Source: Alternaria dauci (lineage: Eukaryota > Ascomycota > Dothideomycetes > Pleosporales > Pleosporaceae). Taken from it: a stretch of 64,000 nt of DNA. The position numbers were made by a program, and so were the translations under genes. The notes below the pieces were generated by a model. The model was not told the DNA's origin, searched no databases, and saw only the letters and a list, made by a program, of their open reading frames with translations. Numbering within the stretch: position 1 is the first letter of the stretch; each line of letters starts with the position of its first letter. The stretch is taken from contig NC_091272.1 in assembly GCF_042100115.1 (NCBI RefSeq), forward strand, positions 2,728,001 through 2,792,000, in the 5' to 3' direction. Below, piece by piece: positions 55,395 through 64,000 of this stretch.

Positions 55395-56177
55395 TCATGC
55401 CCACTTCAGGCACCTTGTAGCCTCATGCGCGTCCTTGCACTCTAATCCACATACGCGTGCTCCACACTTGCGACACTTGATTTGCCCCCAATATCCACAG
55501 TTGTCGCAGAACTGCCTCTGTGGTGGGCCGCCAGCTGGAGGAGGCGCTGCGTGGCTTGCAGCGTACGAGAGCGGCGGCGCGGCAAGCAGTGCCTCGAGCT
55601 CGGCGGGATTTGATGGCGCAGGTATAGAGCCGTCGATGGAGAGTAGCGCATCGTCGGCATTTGCGTCTTCGAGTCGCGATGGCGTTTGCGCCATGGCTGC
55701 GGGTCCTGGGGTTGCTTCCACGGGCGTCGCAGGCACGGAAGCAAACGTACTCTGTCTGCGGGATGCTTGTGCTGCTCCTCTTCCTCCTGCGGGCTGAGAC
55801 ACGCTCCCTCTGGATGTGGCCGTTGCTTGTCCCAGTTGTGCCTCTTCGTCATCGAGCCAGTGCTTGATCTGCCGCTGGTACTGGATGATTCTCCTTGCAT
55901 TTTGTGTCTTGGGCACGCTCGGCTTTCCAGGTATCGTGATGAGCTGCTTGGGGTCGTTGTCGCGTTCTAGCTCTGCTATGCGTCGCGCGACAGCCGTCTG
56001 TTGCCGTGCGGACAGCTCATTCTCGGCGCGCTGACCGCCTGGCGTTGCGGCGGCCGCGCGCTTCTTGTTCTTGGGGTTGATGGCCACCTTGGAGGGGTCA
56101 TAGCCCGTGTCGACGACATACGTCCATCCCGGTGCGACGGTCGCCGCCGAGTTTGGGAGCACTTCGACGTGTGGCAT
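55395..56177 (-). CDS. Swc6/Vps71-like HIT zinc-finger subunit of SWR1
   Basis: Single exon; from ATG 56177 (MPHVEVLPNSAATVAPGWTY) 260 residues. An earlier ATG at 56246 adds 23 residues; the later one matches the family start better. The N-terminal region has GWTYVVDTGYDPSKVAINPK, the middle is basic and Ala/Pro-rich, and the C-terminus is a HIT-type zinc finger: CDNCGYWGQIKCRKCGARVC, then CKDAHEATRCLKW. Swc6/Vps71 is part of the SWR1 remodeller that deposits H2A.Z in nucleosomes. It diverges from the thioesterase gene, 341 bp away. Confidence 0.85.
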   Translation of the reverse strand: MPHVEVLPNSAATVAPGWTYVVDTGYDPSKVAINPKNKKRAAAATPGGQRAENELSARQQTAVARRIAELERDNDPKQLITIPGKPSVPKTQNARRIIQYQRQIKHWLDDEEAQLGQATATSRGSVSQPAGGRGAAQASRRQSTFASVPATPVEATPGPAAMAQTPSRLEDANADDALLSIDGSIPAPSNPAELEALLAAPPLSYAASHAAPPPAGGPPQRQFCDNCGYWGQIKCRKCGARVCGLECKDAHEATRCLKWA

Positions 56178-56518
56178 CGTGAAGGGTCGAGTGTGGATGG
56201 TCGTGGTGCGGCGGAGATTTCGGAGGTGTGGAAATTGTGCATCCACATGCCGACGCGTCCAAAGTCCAGACGCCGTACCTGCATCATCAGAGCGGGGTAC
56301 CTACACTATCTGAATAGCTTCCCGTCTCGTCATCAACCTATTCGACATCAGCCGTCATGTACAGTACTGTATTTTACAACATGCTGTCCTTGGCTACTAT
56401 CTGTTTCTGTAGTACATGATCCCGTAAAGTCGATCATCAAAGTACAGTAGCTACTTGGTCGATTCACTCCAGGCTAACTGCATACGCCTACCTGCAAGTC
56501 ACATCTGCACAACCAAGC
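56178..56518. promoter_or_regulatory. divergent promoter (Swc6-like / thioesterase)
   Basis: 341 bp shared by two genes. Contains repeated GTACAGTA motifs (56356-56363 TGTACAGTACTG; 56440-56450 AGTACAGTAG). Confidence 0.45.
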
Positions 56519-57262
56519 ATGGCACCTGAGAGGAAACCACCCATCGTGGTTTCACCTACTTCTCCACCAGACGACATCACCAAGTCGGCTGCTTTCATCT
56601 TTATCCATGGTCTCGGTGACGAAGCCGATGGCCTAGTAAACGTTGCAAATCAATTCCAGTCTGCAGGCAAACTACCATACATGTCTTGGACCATCCCCAA
56701 TGCACTAGAGAACCCCGATCTAACAACTACAGCCTGGTATCTCCCCACCCGCCTCTCTCCATACCCACCGTCACGACCCGAGCTCGAGGATGACGAAGAC
56801 GAAGACGGCATGATGGCAACAGTATCATACATCACCACATTGATTGATGATCTGGTCAGCCAGGGTGTTCCTACGGAAAGAATTGTTCTAGGAGGGTTCT
56901 CACAGGGTCATGCTATGGCACTTCTGATTGGCCTGGTGTCCAAGTACGCTGGAAAACTTGGGGGACTGGTCGGCTTGTCTGGATACCTTCCTCTGGGAAA
57001 ACAAATACCCGGGCTGAGAGAGCAAGCAGGATTACCGAAGGATGCGAGCGGAAGTGGAGAGATATTTCTGGCAAGAGGAACAGGGGATCGGCTGGTGCCG
57101 AAGCGTTATCATCGTTTGTGTTACGAAGGATTGCTCGAACTCGGTATCGAAAAAGAGAAGGTAACAGTAAAAGAATATGAGGGAATGGGGCATGTCTTGG
57201 GCGCGGCTGAGCTTCGAGACTTGTGTGCTTGGTTGGAGAAGGTGATACCCCAAATAGATTAA
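56519..57262 (+). CDS. acyl-protein thioesterase 1-like
   Basis: Single exon, 247 residues, the normal length. An alpha/beta hydrolase with FIFIHGLGDEADG (oxyanion side), the nucleophile GFSQG (Ser about 128), the Asp in ARGTGDRLVP and the His in GMGHVLG. The family removes palmitate from proteins such as Ras and G-alpha subunits and can cleave lysophospholipids. An unusual acidic insert (LEDDEDEDGMM, about 89-99) sits where relatives have a short loop. It converges with the Tgs1 gene, 78 bp away. Confidence 0.9.
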   Translation: MAPERKPPIVVSPTSPPDDITKSAAFIFIHGLGDEADGLVNVANQFQSAGKLPYMSWTIPNALENPDLTTTAWYLPTRLSPYPPSRPELEDDEDEDGMMATVSYITTLIDDLVSQGVPTERIVLGGFSQGHAMALLIGLVSKYAGKLGGLVGLSGYLPLGKQIPGLREQAGLPKDASGSGEIFLARGTGDRLVPKRYHRLCYEGLLELGIEKEKVTVKEYEGMGHVLGAAELRDLCAWLEKVIPQID

Positions 57263-57340
57263 AACGAACAACAATCCAACCCCTGTGAAGTTGTGGCGTA
57301 TGAAACTGGTGGCCTCTGTCTTCTTTTTCGCGCCTCCCAA

Positions 57341-58218
57341 CTATGATTCTTCTTCCATCTCAAAGTCGAAATTGCCAAAATACACACAAAGTGCCTGCGC
57401 AACATTAATAGAGAATCCAGCTTCATTGTAGCAATACAGTTCGTACCTTACTAGCACCCATCATGGTATAATGAGCAACCTCCAATTTCTTCCCATCCTG
57501 CCCATACCTCGCAATCTGATTAAGATCCGACGTTCTTGGCAGATACAGGACAACTTCTTTGCTTATCTTCGTGAAGCTCTTGTAGAGTGTTTCCAGATTA
57601 TATGGCTCCATCTTACTAAGATCGAAGACATCCTCTGCCCCGTATTCGGTTCCTATGTCAATCAGCATGTTTCGCACAACGGTACCTTGACTATACGAAC
57701 CTCCCCATGGCGGGCTAGCGAACACGACAACATCGCTCTGACCAGCGAATCTGTTGATGGCAGTGAAGCAGTCTGCATTGAGCCAGAAGATCTTGTTGCT
57801 CACACCATAAATCTCAGCATTGTGCTTTGCGCACATCAAGGTCTTGGCGTCTTTCTCGATGGCGAAGACGCGCTCCCAGCGACCTGAACGCGCTAATGCT
57901 ATGGCATTGCCACCGACACCAGCAAATGTGTCAATGATGACGGTTTTATCTTTAGGCGCCGACTCCGCGATATGGGCTGCGATCTTGTTGGCAATGGGCT
58001 CTGGTGTAACACCGAACCAAGCGTCTTCAGTCATCCATATGCCCTGGTCGTACTTTTCCCATATCTTGAATCGCTGGTGCCAGTATCTACTAGTGTCAGC
58101 CGCCAAGTTTTACGAACTCGGTAGAGGATGAGCCATACTTCTTCAAGTGTTCAGGGAATTGCTCGACGCGCGACCACTGGTCCACACCTTTTTCGTCCGG
58201 GGTTTCCCCTTTGACCAT
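57341..58218 (-). CDS. tgs1: trimethylguanosine synthase
   Basis: Exons 58139-58218, 57447-58086 and 57341-57394 give 257 residues; introns of 52 and 52 bp, phases 2 and 0. The first junction is fixed by the family phrase HLKKYWHQRFKIW, which only appears with donor GTATGG and acceptor ACTAGTAG. Motif I DTFAGVGGNA, acidic EKDAKT, motif IV SPPWGGSYS and the upstream WFGVTPEPIA are intact. The last exon adds ALCVYFGNFDFEMEEES; the direct frame ends early at 57423. Tgs1 adds two methyls to the m7G cap of snRNAs and snoRNAs. The start is the ATG MVKGETPDEKG; the frame is open upstream to 58290 and a 5' exon is possible. Confidence 0.9.
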
Positions 58219-58699
58219 CGTGAACGCGTTATACGTTCTCTTATCTGTTGTTAGGTTTTCGAAATCATACAGGTGACGAAGATCAGTCAAGAAGATACGT
58301 TGATGATGAGTAGAGCAAGCAAGCAGTATGGGTCAGTGAGAGCAATCCTGATACGCGTTACTAATTCGGGCTAGTCTCGACCAACGCGACTGCCTGTCCA
58401 GAACCCAAGTTACTACATAACGCAAAATACATACGTTTGACTGACTGCAGAGAGTTCCAAGATCAAATGTTATCTTTGACTCGATTCTGAGCTATAACAA
58501 ACTATCTCATCTGCTATACAAGCACATCGCCATCCTCACTGCAACGCAGCGCCCGCTAGCGTGCCGCAGATCCTGAGCTATGGCCACTTTCCAAAACCTC
58601 CAAGTCATCAACAACGAAACCTCCACCACCACAACTTCTTTTTCGGCGTCTTTGTATGACCACTTTCCAGGGAAAACATCAACATCACAGCCTCTCATA
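58219..58699. promoter_or_regulatory. divergent promoter (Tgs1 / Grh1)
   Basis: 481 bp shared by two genes. A possible acceptor (CTAACAACAG) on the minus strand near 58240 leaves room for a Tgs1 5' exon. Confidence 0.4.
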
Positions 58700-60137
58700 A
58701 TGTCTGTGTTCGGGGCGCTCAATCGCTTCATATCGCGATTAGACGCCGCACCCCTCAACGAGGAGCACCAGTCGGCTACCAACGGCGCATACGGATTCCA
58801 GGTGCTAAGGAACGCCAATCCAGAAGTACCTCTAGAGCCCTGGTTTGATTTCGTGATTGGAATCAACGGGCGGACTATTGTATGTATGATCCGTGTGATT
58901 CAGGGGCGGCAGCACAGGCAACGAAAGAGCTAGGAAGTCAGAATAACTACGAATGGGTCTGAGAAGTTGCAAGATGTACATGAGACGGCTAAAACTAAGA
59001 GAGATAAGAGGATATCGAACTGACATTGTGAACAGGACAACCCCGACCCAAGCCTCTTTGCAACAGAGGTGCGGAACTGTGCTGGCACAACGATTAGTCT
59101 GGGTGTATTCAGTGCGAAAGTAAGTGGGGATCGCCCCTTCCGCATACCGTGACAGATGCAATAGCGCATCGCCCACTTTCTCATTTCATGATACCAGAGA
59201 CACAAACTAGTCTTCATGATTAATTTCACATGGTCATTTCATTACATATCTATGGGGCTAACACGCTCTACAGGGCCAAAAGATCCGAGAGGTCTATCTA
59301 CAGATCCCCGCGGACCAGCCTACACTAGGTGTGTCCCTGCAATGGTCCCCACTTGCCATCGCAGAAGACGTCTGGCACATCCTAGATGTAGCTCCCAACT
59401 CGCCCGCCGATGCTGCGGGGTTGCTCCCTTACGGCGATTACGTCATTGGCAGCCCCGAAGGGCTTGTGCGCGGCGAGTCCGGCTTGGGTGAGCTTGTTGA
59501 AGACTTTCTGAACAGGCCGTTGAGACTATACGTGTACAACCATGAATACAACGTCACCCGGCCTGTTACCATTACGCCAACACGCAACTGGGGCGGTGAG
59601 GGTGCCTTGGGCTGCGTTTTGGGCTTTGGGGCTTTACATCGCATTCCAGCGGGGCTAGACGAGCCGCCGCCAGCGCCTGGGGAGACGTTCTTCTCTACGG
59701 GTGATGCCAGTGGGGCTACATCGTTCGATGAGAAACGCCCTTTGACGGGCACCGCTGATTACTCTGCTGTTCAGTCACAGGGTGCGCCGGCAGAGTTGTT
59801 TGTACCGGCCAATATGGCGCTACCAGCGGTCTCTCCACCGCCGCAGGGTACGGCGCCGCCTCCGAAGAGGAAAGGCAGAGTGCACCATGTAGTTAGCCCC
59901 GCAGGTGGTGGTGGTGGTGGTGGCGGCGGTGGCGTCCTGGATGACTACTTCAAGGAAGGCGAGCAGAAGAGTCTAGAGCAAGACTATGCACCAAAGAAGA
60001 CCAGTGGCGTCCCTCCACCTCCAAAGGCTGGCGGTCCGCCTAGGGGCCCGCCTAAGAGTGGTATTGCGAGCAGGACAGGCACGCCAATTCAGAATGACGG
60101 CACTGCAGAGAGTGCAACAGACCCAGAAGCAGCGTAA
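58700..60137 (+). CDS. grh1: GRASP65/55 homologue (Grh1)
   Basis: Exons 58700-58879, 59036-59119 and 59274-60137 give 375 residues; introns of 156 and 154 bp, all phase 0. The start MSVFGALNRFISRLD is the usual amphipathic N-terminal helix; an upstream ATG at 58580 in frame adds 40 unrelated residues and is rejected. Two PDZ-like GRASP domains follow, with FGFQVLRN-type start (AYGFQVLRNANPEVPLEPW) and LGVSLQWSPL, then GCVLGFGALHRIP closing the second. The C-terminus is Pro-rich with ten Gly encoded at 59904-59933. Grh1 tethers Golgi/ER-exit membranes and takes part in unconventional secretion. Two equal-sized phase-0 introns bracket a 28-residue exon. Confidence 0.92.
59904..59933 (+). repeat. 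(GGN)10 repeat encoding poly-Gly
   Basis: Ten Gly codons, seven of them GGT, in the low-complexity tail of the Grh1 gene; likely length-variable. Confidence 0.85.
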
Positions 60138-60234
60138 GCTTGACTTGAAGTTAGCAAAGTATCTCAGGGAAGATGAATAACAGCAACATACACTTGATCA
60201 CACCGCACTCCTCGTTGCTTGTCCACATCCCCAC

Positions 60235-60522
60235 TCAGTCCTCGGCCTCAAAGTCCAATTCTTCCCTGAATCGACTCATCCTTCGCTGTTTCTTCTCTTC
60301 CACACTCTCGTTGCTTGCATTGCTCGCTTGCGTCATGTATGAGTCGGCTCTAGGTTGCACTTCGGGCCTTTTTACTGCACCGCCAACGCTGGCTTCTTTA
60401 CGTCCGTTGACCTTTTCAAAAGAGGAAACTTGGGGCGAGGTAGGCGATTGTTCTGGCGAAGAGTCCGGAGAGGAAGACAGGGAGGTTTTGAGTTTGGTGG
60501 TCAGGGTACGGAAGATGGGCAT
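60235..60522 (-). CDS. short Ser/Pro-rich hypothetical protein
   Basis: Single exon, 95 residues: MPIFRTLTTKLKTSLSSSP, then many SP/SPTSP sites and a charged C-terminus ending RFREELDFEAED. It looks like a real conserved small fungal protein from its order and composition, but no domain is recognised. The many Ser-Pro pairs suggest proline-directed phosphorylation. It converges with Grh1, 97 bp away. A 5' exon cannot be excluded. Confidence 0.6.
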   Translation of the reverse strand: MPIFRTLTTKLKTSLSSSPDSSPEQSPTSPQVSSFEKVNGRKEASVGGAVKRPEVQPRADSYMTQASNASNESVEEKKQRRMSRFREELDFEAED

Positions 60523-62679
60523 CTTGGGCGATGGTCGTAGATTTGTAGTAGGTAGAGGTGAAGATGTAGATGATCGCAGCGGTATGGTATGTCACGTAGT
60601 CGGTAGATGGTAGTGCTGATGTCGAGACCCGGGTATTTGCATGTATCCAAGCAATAGGCAAGCCAGTGTTGGTTATTACAATGGACAGGCCAAAAAGGAA
60701 AACAACCACGACGGTATATATATATATCGACAAACAAACGGTAGTAATATCCCAACGGAAAAAGCGAGAGGCACACGACCACTCTAAATACCCTTCTCCC
60801 CCACCACACACACTCACATACCCAACGCATAACCGCAATCCCAATGCAGACTACAGCCCCCCCAGCACACCACGTCAGGGGGCCGGGCGCCACCCAGGTG
60901 CTAACCCGATACACGCGACGCTGGTAGCCGCAACGCCCCAGCTATCAATAAACACGCGCAGTAGTTTCAAACCACGGGCGCCATGCAAACCACACAAGCA
61001 GCGTGCGTCTAGACCGGCATATTCGTAGTAGGTGGGTACCTGGGTTGACGGTGCCAGGCCAGACCCTGCGCTAGCTATTGCTGATCGCCATTACAACTGT
61101 GTCTGTTCCTGGCCCAAGCATGGGCGTCACATGGCAAAGCTGCTGGGTATTCCCGAGGGGTGGCGTGGGGCATCTGACTCTTTTGCTAGGTAATATGGGA
61201 AAGCTGTTGTGTTGTGAGCTTCCCCCCTTATGACTGTTGCTCTGATTGTTAGCAGGCTTTTGCTGCAATGCCGATCAAGAGGAAATACAATTTTCTATGC
61301 CCAGGGCCGATGGGTGCCCGGAAACACCTGGCGTTAGAACAGCGACGGCGGGATATGTTATGTTGTTACGGTCAGGTAAAGCGATTGGCTGAACGGCGGG
61401 GTAAAAGGAGGAAGGCTTGGCTTTTTTTCTCTCTCCCGCTGGCCAAAGCGGACTTTTACGGACTACATACACCGCCATATGTGCTTTGCCGGCTTTATAT
61501 CCGCTGCGACGATTTTGTGCTATTGTGATTGGCGTACGTGGGCACAAAAACGGGCGCAGGCGAAAGTCGTTGACATAAAAAAATCATGTCGAGGGGCAGT
61601 CATGAGACGCTTTGCATCCAAACCGTCCTAGAGGAGAGTGTCACGAGCCCATTTTCACCCGGGCAACCGTCTCCCACCAGCCCTCTAGATCAGCGCGAGC
61701 CCAAACCTAGCGAACGAAATCGATGATGAGGTGTGTCGGCGCAACGCTGTGCAGAACGCGCAGAACAAAACATAATCGGTCGCCCTGGCAAGTCGGCCAA
61801 TGCTCCGCTCCGCGGCCCCCTATGTCTGTGTATCGCAACGACGGCGCCACGTCCGTTCGCTTCCCGGGACCAATGCCCTCCCTTCTCACCCAATTATCCA
61901 CATGGCTGCTGCCCCTGCAGCGACGACTGCCAAAATAGACACTCAACGTTCCTCCACCACATGGGAAAAACTCCCCGGTTTCATCTGTTGAGGTCGTTTG
62001 TAATCTCCACCTCGTGTCCCCGTAGACCCGCGAGTTCTGGCTACCTAGACCGCTCGGGACTTGAATCAGGTGGTAAACACTCGGCTCGAGTAGTGCTGCC
62101 TCCGGTAACGACGGGAGTCTCCAGGGCTCCACCGGCTGACATCTCTGACATCCACTGAGTCTTCAACCAAACCGTGGTTCATTCACCGCATGTTAATCTG
62201 CCGAACTGCTGCCGGGTCGGTCCCAGAGCAGGCCTTTGCAAGCTCCATTGATGCTAACATCACGGTCTGTGTTGACAAGAGTGCGGAATGATGGCGGAAA
62301 CAGACGCACAAAGTGCGCCGAACGGGACAATTAATGTAGTAGTTAGTCTGAACGTCAAAGATGGAACCGCTTGATGCGTAGATATACGCAGGAGTGATAT
62401 TCGCAGGTATATCTATCTCTGCGAGCTCTACACGAGAGAGTAGGATCCAATTGAGCTCCCCATAACAACCAAATCAAAACTCCGACTTGCTTTTCAAGCA
62501 GTCTATCCATAGTGAGCCTCCCAAAAAGCAACGTATCCAAACGCCCATGTGGCCCGTGGAGCTAACAATACTGGGAAACGGGCCGGAAAACAGGAACAAG
62601 GCCAAGGGAAAGTCTGGGGTACGCAAAAACAAACGCCTTACTATGATGTAATGCCCAAAACGCCTTGTTCAACCTTTGT
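60523..62679. other. 2.1-kb gene-free stretch
   Basis: No frame with domain, splice or composition support on either strand. It includes a short (TA)n run at 60715-60727, the promoter of the 95-residue gene and the 3' flank of the right-edge gene. Long non-coding transcript or leader is possible but not visible. Confidence 0.45.
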
Positions 62680-64000
62680 TCATCTTATATCGAGCTGGAA
62701 GGGTTTAAACTTGGCTCCAATGGTGCTGCACCGCGGACACGTCGGCGCCCGACCGCGATTGTGCTCACTAACAAGTACGTCTACACACTCTTGACACAGG
62801 CCGCAGATGCATTCGGAACATGCATAGCTGTCGCGCAATATGGAAAGTTTCCGACATGCAGCGCAGTATATTTGCACAGGGAAAAGAGAGCTGGGTGAGG
62901 AATCAGATAGACCTTGGGAGGGCATGTGGAAAGTTTGGCCGGACATGGCGGATTCAATAGACGACTCGACGGAAGGGAAAGGCTGAAGATCCGACATGTC
63001 TGGTGGTGGAGGCGTCAAGGCGTTGTTCAATGGCGATGCGGTGTACGACTGAAGTTGTGAAGCAAAGTTGAAGGGAGGCATAGAGGTTCGGTTGTTCATC
63101 ATGTGAGGAGATTGATTTGGCGATTGTGGGACCTGTTCATGTTAGACGAGATGGCATAGCGAAGTGTGGTACTAACCGGTGTAAGGTCTCGACTGTCCTC
63201 TTCTGTGGCCGAAGCTGCAGCGTCAATCAAGTCTTCCCATCTTTTACCCATGATGGCAGCCGCTGTTGCCGGCTCGGCAGAGTAAGCCTTCCTATCGTAG
63301 CTCAGCCTACGGGAGTAGTCCTTGGACTTCTGTCGCTCATGCTTTCCCCTTCGAGCATTCTGGCCTATAGATGACTTGCGAGGTCTGTTCGGTTTGAGAG
63401 AGTGCACGCCTGGTGGCAGTGTCGAAGAGCGCCCGGGAGGCGAGCGTGCGAGGGAGGAAGGAAGCAACTCTTGTTGTATAGAGGTGGAAGTATAGTAAGG
63501 TTCTTCGGCATTGACGTGTTGTTCTATGGTGGTAGGCGCAAATCGTGCGCGAGGTCTATAGTTCTTCGAGTCCGGGTCCGATGCTGCGTCCTGTTCACAG
63601 CAGCTGTTAGCTCGATCCTATGCAGGGAAGCGGCAGAGCGGCTTCATACCGGATCTGAGTCCCAGTCGTACTCGGCACGATGGTTGTGTAACGAGGCCAG
63701 GGCAGCTGCAGCAGTTGCAGCGGGTAGGAGCGACGGCCGTCGCATCTCGTCCGATGTGCGAATGTGATTGGTGCCGAAGTCGGTCTCAAAGAAGGAATTG
63801 TGTTCGTTCCCGCCATAATCGTACGTCTGCTGCGGTGCTGCCGAGGTCGTCGCGGGGGGAGGTGGGGGTCGTTCTTGTGGTGGTGTGTTGACCATTAACA
63901 TGAAGCTCTCCTGCGAGTGGGAATGCCGCGTCAGCAAGAGGATTGCACGGTGTTGGCCATGGACAAGCTTACCTCAGTTGCCGGCAACTTGGAGATGTAG
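62680..64000 (-). CDS. RING-like zinc-finger protein, 3' part (runs off right edge)
   Basis: Exons 63973-64000 (partial), 63650-63910, 63177-63590 and 62680-63132; introns of 62, 59 and 44 bp, all phase 0. The visible 385 residues begin YISKLPATEESFMLMVNTPP, pass through low-complexity Pro/Ala regions, a basic segment (NARRGKHERQKSKDYSRR) and a conserved patch (MGKRWEDLIDAAASATEED), and end with a Cys4-type finger: YCAACRKLSILRDSYACSE, then CGLCQECVDVL and CPRCSTIGAKFKPFQLDIR. The spacing C-x2-C...C-x2-C-x2-C-x2-C...C-x2-C resembles a RING or zinc-ribbon. Function is unknown; nuclear or ubiquitin-related roles are guesses. Confidence 0.8.

Noticed and set aside
58580..58699. Upstream in-frame ATG for Grh1
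   Set aside because: The 40 added residues are low-complexity (TSTTTTSFSASL) and would bury the conserved N-terminal amphipathic helix MSVFGALNRF.
61690..62158. Paired 141-codon frames on opposite strands
   Set aside because: Mutually antisense, no domain, no splice sites, unusual composition; judged chance.
1..64000. CRISPR arrays, tRNA or rRNA genes, transposons, secondary-metabolite clusters
   Set aside because: No regular spacer-repeat array, no tRNA-like B-box with cloverleaf, no transposase, reverse transcriptase, PKS, NRPS or terpene synthase domain was seen by eye; a tRNAscan or repeat search could still find weak cases.

Overview
The window is nuclear DNA of a filamentous ascomycete. 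Genes are dense, introns are 44-160 bp with GTAWGT donors and CTAAC/CTGAC branch points, and the gene set (Erg28, Grh1, Rkm5, NCS2 purine permease, LCCL-domain protein, SNIP1-like FHA protein, fungal acyl-CoA ligase) is that of a Pezizomycotina fungus. Protein style suggests Dothideomycetes/Pleosporales, but that is an inference. Coordinates of spliced genes were built by hand from splice signals and checked by phase arithmetic across every junction.

Layout. 1-6.0 kb: a gene running off the left edge, a small basic protein, and a large coiled-coil protein (five exons, minus). 6.8-13 kb: a SNIP1/Pml1-like SR+FHA protein, a GH47 alpha-mannosidase whose true C-terminus lies behind a GC-AG intron, a small hydrophilic protein, and a Delta9 fatty-acid desaturase. 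12.9-15.8 kb: a gene-poor stretch with a 52-bp tandem repeat and an orphan terminal exon. 15.9-25.4 kb: purine permease, Rkm5-type methyltransferase, long-chain acyl-CoA ligase, very-long-chain 3-ketoacyl-CoA reductase, ribosomal protein uS17 and Erg28. 26-35 kb: LCCL membrane protein, secreted Cys-rich PAN-like protein, cytochrome P450, a secreted protein built of four Cys modules each split by a phase-0 intron, and a FAXC/GST-like protein.

35.7-46.7 kb: an acidic F-box-like protein with a second GC-AG intron, an alcohol oxidase (GMC) interrupted by an in-frame TAG, an MFS anion transporter, an RBR E3 ligase, and a conserved fungal protein with a reading-frame break. 46.8-51.2 kb: a head-to-tail pair of membrane-anchored double-psi beta-barrel (RlpA/expansin-like) proteins. 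51.7-64 kb: Cue1-like protein, a membrane protein of unknown function, an SDR, Swc6/Vps71 of SWR1, acyl-protein thioesterase, Tgs1, Grh1/GRASP, a short phospho-rich protein, a 2.1-kb gene-free stretch, and the 3' part of a RING-like zinc-finger gene that runs off the right edge.

Functionally the window mixes housekeeping genes with surface or secreted proteins. Four lipid genes (desaturase, acyl-CoA ligase, 3-ketoacyl-CoA reductase, Erg28) lie within 14 kb. No biosynthetic cluster, transposon, CRISPR or tRNA was recognised. The most unusual item is the four-module Cys-rich secreted protein at 31.9-34.1 kb.
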